Source: Rehmannia glutinosa (taxonomy: Eukaryota; Streptophyta; Magnoliopsida; Lamiales; Orobanchaceae). From it: a DNA stretch of 64,000 nt. Each line of letters starts with the position of its first letter. The stretch's first letter is position 1. Where the stretch lies: positions 58,265,267 through 58,329,266 of the forward strand of contig CM071934.1 of NCBI GenBank assembly GCA_016081115.2, read 5' to 3'. The notes beneath the pieces are model-generated. The model was not told where the DNA came from. It made no database searches and saw only the letters and a program-made list of their open reading frames with translations. Positions 12,601-23,550 of the stretch are shown in pieces. The position numbers and the translations under genes were made by a program.

Positions 12601-15207
12601 ATAAAAAGGTTATGGTGCCTCTTCTATAACATACATATTTTCAGCTGAATTGGCTTGTGTAATTTTTAGTAACTGCTGACACTGGAACTTGGCTTTTGTA
12701 TTAGGTCTTGACAGCTACTTGCGCATTTGGGACATAGAGTCACGGCAACTCCTGTCAGCGGTATGTTATGGACTAATTTGCATGAATATTTGATAATTGA
12801 AGTCTGCAAGGAATTCTACATTTATAGTCGAAGAGTTCTTGTGTGGCAAAGTTCGAGCTGCCACCATGCTCATTCCTTTTCAGCCACATCTATCAGTATC
12901 GGTTTAATAGGACTTTATAAAAGTAGCTTATTTCTTGCCTTTGTTTTGAACTTATAGTGTCATCAATATTTCTTTAACTAATGATTCAATTTCGAATTGA
13001 ATGCAGGTTTTCTTAAAGCAACATCTTACTGGTGTCATTTTTGATTCCCATTTCCGTAATGAAGGTCTGCATTCACTCTCTTTTTAATTTCTAGCGCCTT
13101 TTACTCTGAGTGTGTCTTGTATGTGTGTGCTTGCACAGTTGATAAACACATTTTTTTTAGCTTGGTTAACCTTAGTTATTTCCATAGGGGGAGGGAGGAT
13201 CCATGAAACCACATTTTATGGTGAGACAGTGTGGACTAATCTCAACCCTCCCCCATTCCATTTACATCAAAGGCTAGGAATAATTTGGGATAATAATACA
13301 CTAACCATTTAATAAAATCCCAGAAAGGGTAAAATTGTCAAAACAAACATGTGGGGACCGTCCAAATATGGAATTCGTTATTGGGAGAGAAAATCAGGTG
13401 GGGAGAGGGAAAATCTCTCTGCGGAGAGAGAAAATCACGCATGTGCTCTGCCATGCAGTATACTGTACATTTATCATATATTTACTGTATACTTAACACT
13501 ATTTTACTGTATGTTTAACATAATTTTACTGCATATTAAAATGGTCAAACAAAAACATGTGGGGACTGTAAATTAAGGAATCAGTTATAGAGAGAGAATC
13601 GCACTCATTAACATGTAGGGACTGTGAATTAAGTAAATCAGTTATAGAGAGAGAAAATCACGCTTATTATTGTATATATTTAGTATATTTAACACTATTA
13701 TACTGTATATTTAACATATTTGTACTACATATTACAATTGTCAAATAAAAACATGTGGGGACCGTGAAGACCGTGAATTAAGGAATCAATTAACAAGATT
13801 ATTCTCAGGCGGACCAATAATTACGGCGTACCAAATAACAATAATTAAAAATCAACAACTAATTGACACAAATCAATTAACTAAATTATTATGTACAATT
13901 AACTATACAATAAAATCAAAGTTATTTATATCTTTGTAAACTATGTTTAATCGTACAACAAAAATCGACTACCTATATAGTAAAACTATGTCTAACTATA
14001 CAATAAAATCGGACTACCTATACAAAGAAACTATATCTAACTATACAATAAAATCGGTATGTATACAAATACCCTCGACGCTACTTGCTCACTTTTTCTA
14101 CCTCTTTTAGCCATGATTAACAAAACACCACCCGCACAAAAAAACCAAAAATAAAGTGTCGAGCGAGAATATATAAAAAACATACGGAGAAATTAACTAA
14201 ATAAGCATCAAAACACTTATAAGTATACAACAAAAATCTCCTAATTTTTTCAATGTAGATATAGGTATACAAAGAAAACACACATATAAGTATACAACAA
14301 CATAAATTCATACATCAAAAATTAACTACTTATACAAAGAAACACATATAAGTATACATCGAAACATATAAGTATACAAAGAACCTACTAAAATATAAGT
14401 ATACATCAAACATAAGCTTAACCACCATCACCGAAAAATACATGAAAGAAACAAACTAAACCCTAGATAACGATTTCAACTCGCAATCGCATTCTTCCCA
14501 AAACACAACAAAATCGCAATAAAAAATAAAATTAAATAAACCCTAGAGTTTCACAATTAGAGTCGAAAATGTTGGAAAAAAAAATTCTTACCGTGTTTCG
14601 TAGAGATGAAGAAGAAGACAGATGAAGAAGACTCCTCACGCTCAGCAAATTACACTTCGCCTTGAGAAGCCCACGAAAACTGTAAAAATTCAAAAAAAAA
14701 AAAAAAAAATGGCTGCTGATTTGTGGGTGGATGAACGGATTTGGGGGAGTTACCAATTAGAGGTGAAAACTACTAATAAGAAAATGACCAATTTGTCCTT
14801 ATTTGATTTAAAATTAAAAAAAAGATCACTAAATCAGCCAAATCTCAACCATCTAAGATTTTAAATATGTGGATAGGATTAGTCCACGCTGTCTCACTCT
14901 AATAATGTGGTCTCATTTGATCATATTCCTATTTCCATATATAATAATTGGACTAATGTACTAAATTATTTTCTCTCATAGTCCTAAGGATTTGCTGTAA
15001 GTTGTTTTAGCTAACATTTTTGGATGCTGTGCTGCTTTTACATCAGTTCCTGTTTCTGCTCCTGTGGCTCAAGTTGCAAATACGGTAGACATAGCTGATG
15101 TAGAAGCATTTCCTCCCAAACGGAAAAAGGTATCTAAAGAAGAGCGTGGAAGTAAGAAGGTGAAATCTAAGAGAAGTAACAAAAAGTTAAAAGGTGAAGA
15201 AGATTAA
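6606..15207 (+). CDS. WDR74: WDR74/Nsa1-like WD40 ribosome-biogenesis protein, 12 exons
   Basis: Likely 60S ribosome-assembly factor of the nucleolus (WDR74 in animals, Nsa1 in yeast). Exons that join in frame with GT-AG borders: 6606-6687, 6807-6925, 8438-8467, 8551-8687, 9740-9919, 10005-10068, 10171-10278, 10637-10790, 11728-11817, 12705-12760, 13007-13064 and 15047-15207, giving about 412 residues. The N-terminus MPRTTTVESPGCPPLRALTF is as I recall for plant members. WD-type strands are visible: VNVWDLQKC, VRLYDIAAQRRPV, GDLASIDMRTG and SYLRIWDIESRQLL. The C-terminus is a lysine-rich nuclear-localisation-like tail (PPKRKKVSKEERGSKKVKSK). No frameshift or premature stop is seen. Introns 2, 8, 9 and 11 carry transposable elements. 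Exon 12 was placed by phase and the coding tail; a small missed exon between 11 and 12 is possible because plant homologues are often somewhat longer. Confidence 0.88.
7146..8066. mobile_element. hAT-like element in intron 2, 8 bp TSD
   Basis: Terminal inverted repeats CATAGTTGTTCAAAG (7146-7160) and CTTTAACAACTATG (8053-8066) begin with CA and end with TG as in hAT elements. They are flanked by identical 8 bp target duplications AGTAAACA (7138-7145 and 8067-8074). Subterminal DNA at both ends is rich in GCCTAGGC-like motifs ('cccgcctaggccacgcc', 'tcgcctaggtcatcgggcc'), possible transposase-binding repeats. There is no transposase gene. A second foldback element is nested inside. It lies wholly in intron 2 of the WDR74-like gene. 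Confidence 0.9.
7500..7896. mobile_element. Foldback MITE nested in the intron 2 hAT element
   Basis: The two halves are inverted copies. The left end GTGATTTTAATTTGC matches the reverse of the right end (GCAAATTAAAATTACC), and the internal phrases TTTGCAAATTGTTGCACTT (left) and AAGTGCAACAATTTGCAAA (right) also pair. Arms are roughly 180 bp, so the transcript could fold into a long imperfect hairpin. No clear target duplication. Confidence 0.75.
9207..9234. repeat. (ATT)n microsatellite in intron 4
   Basis: About eight ATT/TTA units in a row inside intron 4 of the WDR74-like gene. Confidence 0.85.
11453..11596. mobile_element. Short MITE with ~40 bp inverted repeats in intron 8
   Basis: Left arm ends CCAACTCCCTTTTGATTGTG and the right arm contains its inverse (CACAATCAAAGGGGAGTTGG). 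Arms of about 40 bp flank a ~60 bp loop. A possible TA dinucleotide duplication borders it. The superfamily is not assignable by eye. Confidence 0.65.
12081..12598. mobile_element. Foldback MITE in intron 9 ('aattacaaaa-cccct' family)
   Basis: The left end GGGTTAATTACAAAACCTAC and the inverse of the right end (GAGTAAATTACAAAACTACC) match over about 40 bp. The interior repeats phrases of the type AATTACAAAAA-CCCC-T-AGGTTT in both orientations, giving a long foldback. Related sequence occurs at 47035 and 47809. Confidence 0.65.
13187..14930. mobile_element. Mutator-like (MULE) non-autonomous element in intron 11, 9 bp TSD
   Basis: Imperfect terminal inverted repeats of about 60 bp: the left contains GTGAGACAGTGTGGACTAAT and the right contains its inverse ATTAGTCCACGCTGTCTCAC, with a second matching block GACCACATT/AACCACATT. 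Identical 9 bp flanks ATTTCCATA lie at 13178-13186 and 14931-14939. The 9 bp TSD with long TIRs is typical of MULEs. The 1.74 kb interior has no transposase. It holds a degenerate repeat (13340-13800) with ACATGTGGGGACCGT and TATAGAGAGAGAAAATCA phrases, then an AT-rich part with many 'ataagtatac' phrases. It accounts for most of the 2 kb intron. Confidence 0.85.
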
Positions 15208-16293
15208 CATTTCATTACCTGCGTAATCGATTCGACTTCTTCCCGAAAAAGGATTAGTGTAGCGGCAAATTACTGAATTACATCTGCGCTGCCCGCTTAA
15301 TTTTCCACCCGTGCAAGAAGTCTAAGCCTTTGGGGGCGCTATATGAAGGCAAAAGACCTTGTGCCAATTAGAGTGCGATATTGGTTTTGATAAAGCTGTA
15401 AGCCAGAGCTGCTAGTAAGACTTTTGAGACATGGTATTTATATGAGGAATATATACTGAATGAATATTCTACTTACATATCTTCTGCCATAGCCTAGAGT
15501 TAAGGGACTCTTTTTGGTAGTGTTGAAACTTGAAATGTTTGTAATAATTTCCTATTTTATTTGTCAATTCGAGACTTGATTGCAAAAAGGGGGCAGTTTT
15601 GTCATGGTCCTAGCACTAACCCAATGCAGCTCAGACTTTTCCGGAGCCTTATGGAATGATCAGTAATTTAAGGAATGGAATTTTCATTTCCAGATAATGC
15701 AAGCGACGGTGGATCAGCCGCCCAATCCATCATGAGAGAAATAACAATGGATTTTGGCTTTTTAGCCTCTAAACTAGCTATTCCTTTATGTGTGATGCAC
15801 AAAAAGTAACGGGAATGCAGGTTGCGTTGGCCTAGAGGTCTCTGCCTAAACAAGACGCTAAGATGGAGACGAAGTGGGAAATGTTCTGACACCAGTAAGG
15901 GCCCTAAATTTCAGTTATACTTGTATCACTATTTTCATGACCCACAAGCTCTAAGTAGATAAGTACTAACCCTTCTTTCATCTAACAGAATGACACTAGG
16001 AAAGGGACTGTCCCATTGATTATAGCAGTAGCACAATAATGAAATTCCGAACAATGAATTCTTCCGTGTGGAAAAATCCTTTGCAATCAAAATGTTTAAT
16101 TATGCCCAATGGAACAATTAGTGCACTGCATAACAGAACTAAAACAACTACCCCGATCTTACAAATATGAGCTCTGCTGAGATGAAGGTAATCGCATGGA
16201 AAGGTTGTTTATTGTTTCGGTTTTCTGTTGTGAGTTTGGTTTCATTTTTGTTTCTTTTTTTCTTGGGAAGAGAAAATGAAAAGCAGCATTGGT
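15208..16293. other. 3' flank of the WDR74-like gene, no gene seen
   Basis: Includes the 3' UTR of the upstream gene and, on the minus strand, the probable 3' UTR of the MPC1 copy. A moderately GC-rich patch (15600-15900) has an open minus frame of 74 residues with no recognisable motif. No tRNA or snoRNA boxes could be confirmed. Confidence 0.5.
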
Positions 16294-16974
16294 TCACTGG
16301 AACGAAGAAGCCTCATTTTTCTTCTCTCCCAAGTACCTGGCAAGACAAATGAAAAGTAGTTGCTTGACTTTTGTATGCATACGGACAAGAAAGGTATACC
16401 AAACACAAGATCTCGTTGTCGAATATCACGAGCATGGAAATTTTGTTTATCTGCTTATTGCATCGACATATGAACAAACATATAACACGGAAAAATGAGC
16501 TATTATATGCTCTCACGAAAATTATGTTTGAAGAAATATATAGGATATGGGAAATGTGGGGTAAACAATTCAATAACAGAATGTCGACTGCACACACGAT
16601 AAGAGGAACATAATACATCATTTGGTCTTTTGTTTCTTTAAATATTCCTGACTTAGATAATGTGTAAACAGGAATCCAAGTTCTTTACATTGCATAGAGA
16701 TAGTAAGAACATAATAAACACTCGGGAAATCTTACCCTTGACCCTTGGCCCAGCGAGAGAATTGATAGAGTTGCACCGACTCATTTGAAGCATGGCAGGC
16801 AAGTAACAAATAGTTGTGAGGCTGTACCATCCAAGCAAACCTCATCAACAACCCAGAATATATACACCATTGCTGCAAAGAAAGAAAGAAAAGTAAGACG
16901 GAATACAGATGACCAAAACCTGCAGTCATGTTGCCAGATATCTTTTCTGGAGGTTTTTTCATGTCCACTAGCCC
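16294..16974 (-). pseudogene. MPC1: MPC1-like mitochondrial pyruvate carrier, 5'-truncated and frameshifted
   Basis: MPC1 forms, with MPC2, the inner-membrane carrier that brings pyruvate into mitochondria. Three exons with good splice sites are visible: 16974-16920 (GLVDMKKPPEKISGNMTA), 16872-16736 (ending FAWMVQPHNYLLLACHASNE then SVQLYQFSRWAKGQ) and 16336-16294 (YLGEKKNEASSFQ then stop). These match the plant MPC1 core and C-terminus. The usual first part (about 30 residues including NSPVGPKTTHFWGP) was not found up to the Copia remnant at 18096. At the start of the middle exon one extra base (about 16863-16868) puts CIYSGLLMRF out of frame with the preceding exon. A functional copy would need a missed upstream exon and correction of that base, so I call it a pseudogene. 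Confidence 0.78.
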
Positions 16975-18095
16975 CTGCAAAACCACTCAACTCAATTTTA
17001 AGACTAATTCTTTGCAGCTGACAACTGAATTCAACAAACCTGTAATTTCTACAAGCCAAAAAATAAACACAAAGACCAACTTGATCGCAAACAAAAAAAC
17101 GAAAGCAAAAGTGAAATGGTGAAAAAATATAATGGACAAGCTTACATTCATTGAAAAAAACCTTGTATTGTAAAGATAACAGAAAAAATCAAAGAACGCA
17201 AGTAAAATTGGCTACTAAGATGATTCAAGGCACTTAATACATACAATTTTTGTTTTCTTAACAAAAAGACTACCTCAGTTATGGTGACAAGAAAACTTTA
17301 AGGCATCAAAGTTACACTAAAGGACCTTTTGCCCATCAAAATGCCAAAAGAGCCAATTGAAATATCATTATTACATAAATTTTGGTTGGTCCAGTCTATA
17401 AAATGGATCTTTAATTCTGTCACTGAAGTCACAAGATTGCATCAGAACCGATGCAAGAAAAAAAAGTGTGCATAATGAATTAGTCTCAATCGTACTTACA
17501 AATAGTACAACACCATTCAGGGTAAAAAATTCCACATCCAATTTATAAATCAGTTAACTGGTACCAGAAAGGAGTGGATACGAAAAACATTCGTTTGGGC
17601 AAGTATTATAAGTAAAAAAGATTGTGGTCTAATTGTAGTTACAAATGATTATTTGAAAACATTCTGACATTCAATAGAAGACATTAAAGTTCACCAACTG
17701 TATGAACAGAAACATCAAACAAGAGTACTTATCGACAAAGTAAAAATAAAAGTAGATAGTAAACACCAAATGAAACCCACAATCCAGAATTCAAACCAAA
17801 CAATAAAAATAAAAAAAATCTTCAGGATGGTAACTACAAAAGTAGAATTCAAAGCTAAATAACCCAGAATTCATACTGTTAAATTACACAAACAATCCTT
17901 ATCATTTCATGCTTCCCTCTTCCAACCTCAGATTCTTGAATAACTCATGAAAAATCGACAGCGGCCAACAATCTTTAATACCCACCACGTACATTGTCAC
18001 TTCTCCTAAACTAATGATCGAAATTTCATTATATAAACAAAATAGGCCAAAAAAGAAAAAAAAAATCCAAACCAGTAATATCAAGATTAATTCTT
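16975..18095. other. Non-coding flank of the MPC1 copy
   Basis: A-rich plus-strand sequence with no supported exon on either strand. It was searched by eye for the missing MPC1 first exon without success. It may be former intron or 5' sequence of that gene. Confidence 0.45.
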
Positions 18096-19640
18096 AAATT
18101 GAGCAAAAGGATGTGTCACAAACATTGGATGACACTCACTGGATTTTAGCTATGCAGGAAGAGCTGAATCATTTGAAAGAAATAAAGTTTGGGAATTGGT
18201 TCAAAGGCCTACTCACGAAAATGTTATTGGTACAACGTGGGTATTTAGAAACAAAATGAATGAGGAAAGATCTGTTGTGAGAAACAAATAAGTAATATTG
18301 GTAGCCAAAGGATATTGCCAAGAAGAAGGTATAGATTTTGATGAGACCTTTGCACCTGTTGCTAGATTGGAAGCAATAAGGATGTTTCTTGCTTATGATG
18401 CACACAAGAACTTCACTGTCTATCAAATGGATGTGAAGAGTGTATTTTTCAATGGACTTTTGGAAGAAGAAATCCATGTGGAATAATTTCTAGGTTTTGA
18501 GCGAAAAACTATTGGAGATAAAGTCTACAAGCTTAAGAAAACATTGTACGGTTTGGAAGCAGCACCGAGAGCATGGTATGATACATTGTGTCAATTCCAA
18601 ATAGATAATGGATTTACCAAAGGAAAAGTTGGATCAAGTCTTGAATTCAAGATGGAGAGAGTATTTTGCTTGTTCAAATATATATGGATTACATCATCTT
18701 TGGATCCACAAACAAAGAGCTGTGTGACAAATTCGTAAAACTTATGCAAGGGAGGTTTGAAATGAGTATGATGGGAGAACTGACTTTCTTTCTAGGTCTT
18801 CAAGTCAAACAAATGAAGGATGGAACCTTCATAAGCCAAACCAAGTATACTAGAGACTTAATGAAGAAATTTGGTATGGAAGAGGAGTCATCTATGAAGA
18901 TCCCTATGAACACTTCTATCAAGATGGATATGGATGCAGAAGGATAGCCAGTGGATCAGACAAAATATAAAGCACTCATTGGATCATTGCTCTACTTGAC
19001 TGTCAGCAGACTAGACATTACCTTTGTAGTAGGTGTATGTGCAAGATTTCATTCTGCTCCTAACGAAAGTCATATGACTGCAACCGCGAAGATTCTGTGA
19101 TACTTGAACGGAAGCTAAGAAGTTGGCTTATAGTATCCCAAAGAAGGTGGATTCAAGTTGATTGGATACTCGGACTGCATATCTTTGTATGTAGAGTTAA
19201 CAGAAAAGTACATCCGTACTTGTCAAATACTTGGAAATAAATTAGTTTCTTGGTTCAACAATAAACAATATTCAATAGCTACATCTACTGACTAAAGAAG
19301 AATATATTATTGTAGTAGGCAAACACAGTGCTCAAGTCTTATGGATGAGGCAACAACTCGAGATTATGACATTAAAGAGAAGGAAATTCCAATTATTGGT
19401 GATAACACAAGTGCTATTGCAATTACACAGAATTGAAAGATTACATTCAAGAACAAAGTACATTGATGTTAGATATCATTTTATAAGAGATCATGTTGAG
19501 AAGAAAGACATCACGTTGGAATATGTATCAACTAAGAAGCATTTAGGTGATATATTCATAAAGTTTTTGTGTGAATCAAGGTTCGAAGAACTTAAGAATG
19601 AGCTTGGTTTGATTGAGCTGAGTTAATATGCTCAGAAGAC
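18096..19640 (+). mobile_element. Copia fragment A: reverse transcriptase and RNase H remnant
   Basis: Ty1/Copia pol fragment lacking gag, protease and integrase. Recognisable blocks are AKGYCQEEGIDFDETFAPVA and RLEAIRMFLAY (about 18300-18400), LYGLEAAPRAWYDTL (18545-18590), the catalytic box as YMDYIIFGST at about 18685 (second Asp changed to Tyr), KFGMEEESSMKIPMNTS (18865-18920) and RNase H/C-terminal HSRTKYIDVRYHFIRDHVEK (19445-19505) ending FEELKNELGLIELS. Several internal stops and frameshifts. It is closest to the two large Copia elements in this window. Its left edge cuts abruptly into sequence next to the MPC1 remnant. Confidence 0.85.
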
Positions 19641-19917
19641 TCATGCAACAGAGTTAGAGGACGGAGAATATCATTTCGAAGAGTTGAGTTAGTCAACAAC
19701 TAACCGAGTCTCCATCAACAAACTAAAGATAGAGAGAAGCGAGTTAAGTCATAAATGAAGATATCATTGAATTCAATGTTCCAAATCAGGTCTGGCCGGA
19801 AAAAGAATGTGTTGCTCCTCCTAGAGTTAAGAAGGGTTCGTGGAGATTCTTTATGCTGTCCGAAAGGCAATGTCTTTACGGAAGCAAAATGAGGAAAACG
19901 CATATGTTAGCATTAAT
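19641..19917. other. Post-pol remnant of Copia fragment A
   Basis: No open frame or motif. Probably the 3' internal part of fragment A, ending where an LTR begins at 19918. Confidence 0.35.
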
Positions 19918-20482
19918 TGTTGTATATTTACATATAATATAGTGTCTTGCATTTATTGCATCTCATGTTATAGCATCATTTAGCTAGGCATTCATTTTAT
20001 GCATATATTATATCTATAATATATTATATGAAATGAGAAAAGAAATAAATAAATATATGGAAAATGAGAATTATGTGAAAAGATGTGACTTTTCATGTAA
20101 TGACATCCATTGGGAATGATTGCAATGAATAGATGCAACCTTTGGATAAATAACTTTCATCCGTTGAGAAGGGACGCGCTCAACGTAACCCTTGAAAATC
20201 TATAAATAACTTCAAGTTATTTTATAGAAGAAGTGAGAAAATGAGATGGAAAAACTATTCCATAAATTCCTACGAGATTTATTTCTTTCCGACTTTCTAC
20301 TATGGTTGTTTTAACTACGTCTTGTGATTTATGCTCCTAAAATTTCTAAGAAGTGTAATCTTGGAATTTTTGTGAAATAGGCTTTGTATTCTGGAGGTTA
20401 ATTCCTTGAGAACCATTTACACCGTAGTGGGAGGAATTAATACCTTAAAGAAAGCATATTTAAGATGTGCCTAGTCTATACA
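19918..20482 (+). repeat. Copia LTR, copy 1
   Basis: Begins TGTTGTATATTTACATATAA and is nearly identical to the LTR at 22982-23550. It has a TATA-like box (CTATAAATA at 20200-20208) and ends at a CTATACA. What follows is NLR-like sequence, not a primer-binding site, so it is not a normal 5' LTR context. Confidence 0.7.
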
Positions 20483-20775
20483 AATTTGATTTTCGTTTTC
20501 ATAAACATTCTCCATTACCCACTATTCGAGAAATTTATATACAACATTGATAATATCGAAAATTTATATCAAGATTTACAGAATGTGGTGGACGAAGTTG
20601 AATTCATTGTGGAAGAGGTGATGAAGATAAAAGAGGATCAGAAAATTGAAATTTTGCAGCTTAACAACTATACTTCAAATGTTGGTTCACCAAGAATAGC
20701 AGCTTCTGGAAAAACCATTATGGTGGGATTTGATGAAGAAATAATGGAAATAAAAGCTCAGCTATGTGGAGAATA
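20483..20775 (+). pseudogene. Truncated NLR coiled-coil fragment, copy 1
   Basis: Encodes the same ~95 residues as the start of the larger NLR pseudogene (NNIENLYQDLQNVVDEVEFI to IMEIKAQLCGE), then stops with TAA immediately after. Homology with 23551-23842 ends at this point, before the P-loop. On its own it cannot make an NLR. It is the distal part of a duplicated block that also includes the LTR in front of it. Confidence 0.85.
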
Positions 20776-22039
20776 AACATGTATTCAAAAGGAAAAAGAC
20801 GGAACTAGTCGTTTTGGAGACGGGAGACCATATATCAGATTGTTCATACTTATATATGGATTCTTGTACGGTACGCTCCCGCTCCTGCATATTGATCTTT
20901 AGTTGAATTGTTGAGAATCGAATTTGATTTATACGGTTCAGATATCAAACTCGATTTTTGCCATTTGATTGATTTATCAGGAATGTCAATTATAATGCTT
21001 CTGTGTTTCATTTACGAGTTAATCTGCCTTTTTGGATTCAGATTAAAAAGAAAATAAAACGAGATTTTGATGTTTTTGGTTTTCTGATTGTATTAATAAC
21101 TCTGAAACTTCAAGTATGCTTTTATTTTCGCATATCAGTGCATATTGTTTCTTTGTTGAAGAATAAATCATGTTGTGAGTTTTAAAGCTTGGAATTGATC
21201 GTCATTTTTGCTGATTTCACTCACGGGTTTTCAAGACATAAGCCTCTGAAATCTGAATTGAGAATAATAATTAAACAATATATATATATATATATATATA
21301 TCAGAAAGAAAAATTAGAAGAATTGCAAAACCCAGAAGCACATAAAGAAAACTTGCCACTGGTTGCCGGTAGAAATAGGCCGTGGTGGAGGCGAGCAAGA
21401 AAAAAGGAAGCGTGGCTTTTCCTTCTTCTTGTGTTTTTCTTCACGGTGTCGAGGTGCCGCGGCGGTGGAAAACCGAATTGGTTTCCGGTGGTTGACTGTT
21501 CTTCACCGGCAAATGATGCCCTGTGCGTTGGGCTTGTTAGGCGGTGGTGTAGGTGTGTTTGGGCCTTTGGAGAAGATGGTCTTTTTGACCAAAATCTGGA
21601 AATTTGGGGCTAATGCGTAATTTTCAGAAGTTATGGATTTGTTTGTTTATAATTCAGCCTTGTTTTGGAATTCCTCTGGAATTAAAAATTTCGTTGTGGC
21701 AGATTTACAATTTTATATATTGTTTGGGAATTGTATGTGTTAAACCATTTTATGTGTGTCTCTTGTTAATAACTTGTAATTGGACATAAGTTGATGCTCT
21801 GAGTTAATTTTATTTTTAAGTCTAAATTTGTTGGATTTAATTAAAATTAAATTTGAGCCTAATTCAGTTTTGTAGACTTTATTTTTTAAATGAAGTTAAA
21901 CTGAGAGATAGTGCACAATGTTGTTCAACTAGTTTGATTTTAAGAGTAACAAAGTATAAAATTGTGTTTTTACTAAAGTTACTCTTGAAAGTATTATAGT
22001 GATGCAAATTGAGCAACTAGTGGTTGGTTGTTTATTATT
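20776..22039. other. Unassigned DNA between the duplicated blocks
   Basis: No gene recognised. It holds a (TA)n microsatellite at about 21278-21301. A short GC-richer patch (21350-21600) has two overlapping open frames of 96 and 85 residues but no motif I recognise. The right end grades into Copia internal sequence. Confidence 0.4.
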
Positions 22040-22981
22040 GATGGTGTTATAGTCGTTTGGACTTCTGAAAGATGCGAACTTGTGTTGTTTTATCTTCTAT
22101 GAAATATGAGCATATAACAATGTTTATTGCGAGTAAAATACATTGTGTGACTTGGAAGATTCTTAGAAAGATTTCGATCCTAAAAAGGGTCCTACTACTT
22201 TGTATTGTGATAATCAAGCTGTGATTTACAACACAAAGAATAATAGAATATTAATCCATAGCAAAGATATTGCTATGAGGCATAATCATATCGTAAGTAT
22301 GATTAAGAAAGGGTAGATTGTACTTTCAGTATCTTCCCACGAGTTATATGTTAGTTCATCCACTAACAAAATCCTTAATCGGGTGAAAGGATCACAAAGA
22401 TCATGAGAGATATGAGACTCTTACCGATTATAATAATGTCTTGATTGAAACCAATTCTATCTTAAGATACAAGTCACACATTAGTCATCTTATGTATGAG
22501 AGTTAAAAAGGCAATCAATATTAGACATTGGTGAAATGGAAACCGGGATACATTTCAAGTGCATATCTTAAAATAGTGGGGGTGACACTATTTTCAAAGT
22601 CTCGTATCCGATCTATGCACTTCATTTACCATAACAAGAGTAGGTTGGATTTACAATCCTTAATAGACCTATAACTTTGTGGAATGTGTTATGGACATTC
22701 TTGATAAGTCTACCTATGCAAGTAGAGAAGTGAGAGGCCTGTTCTTACGGATTATTCGGTAAAATTCTAGAGTACTTGTGAAAACCAGATTCAAAGACAA
22801 GACCCATTACAAAGGTGCTTGCCAAGAATAACAAGGGGCATGAATCGTACATAGTGAGAATATGTTTTCCCAGTGTTACATATTCAACCATAAAGTTAAA
22901 GGCTCGTCCACTTTGTGGGTTTTCACTATGTAAAACAAGTTGTATTTATTTTTATATATTATATGTAAATTAGTGGGGGAT
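22040..22981 (+). mobile_element. Copia element B: RNase H tail and polypurine tract
   Basis: Copia RNase H block around TTLYCDNQAVIYNTKNNRIL (about 22192-22250) with HNHIVSMIKKG following. Beyond it are only stops and post-pol sequence. A purine run AGTGGGGGAT (22972-22981) lies directly before the TG of the LTR at 22982, the expected polypurine tract. The left boundary is unclear. Confidence 0.7.
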
Positions 22982-23550
22982 TGTTGTATATTTACATATA
23001 ATATAGTGTCTTGCATTTATTGCATCTCATGTCATAGCATCATTTAGCTAGGCATTCATTTTATGCATATATTATATCTATAATATATTATATGAAATGA
23101 GAAAAGAAATAAATAAATATATGGAAAATGAGAATTATGTGAAAAGATGTGACTTTTCATGTAATGACATCCATTGGGAATGATTGCAATGAATAGATGC
23201 AACCTTTGGATAAATAACTTTCATCCGTTGAGAAGGGACGCGACTGTTCAACATAACCCTTGAAAATCTATAAATAACTTCAAGTTATTTTATAGAAGAA
23301 GTGAGAAAATGAGATGGAAAAACTATTCCATAAATTCCTACGAGATTTATTTCTTTCCGACTTTCTACTATGGTTGTTTTAACTACGTCTTGTGATTTAT
23401 GCTCCTAAAAATTCTAAGAAGTGTAATCTTGGAATTTTTGTGAAATAGGCTTTGTATCCTGGAGGTTAATTCCTTGAGAACCATTTACACCGTAGTGGGA
23501 GGAATTAATACCTTAAAGAAAGCATCTTTAAGATGTGCCTAGCCTATACA
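22982..23550 (+). repeat. Copia element B 3' LTR
   Basis: Starts TGTTGTATATTTACATATAA right after the polypurine tract and ends CTATACA. It is 569 bp against 565 bp for copy 1, with very few differences by eye. A TATA-like CTATAAATA lies at 23268-23276, so the LTR promoter would point into the adjoining NLR sequence, whose first open ATG is at 23555. Confidence 0.75.

Noticed and set aside
15668..15892. Possible small minus-strand gene downstream of the WDR74-like gene
   Set aside because: Only 74 residues with no motif, no splice partners and no recognisable homologue.
19918..23550. One intact LTR element with paired 5' and 3' LTRs
   Set aside because: The first LTR is followed by NLR sequence, not a primer-binding site, and the same NLR sequence follows the second LTR, so a simple intact element does not explain it.
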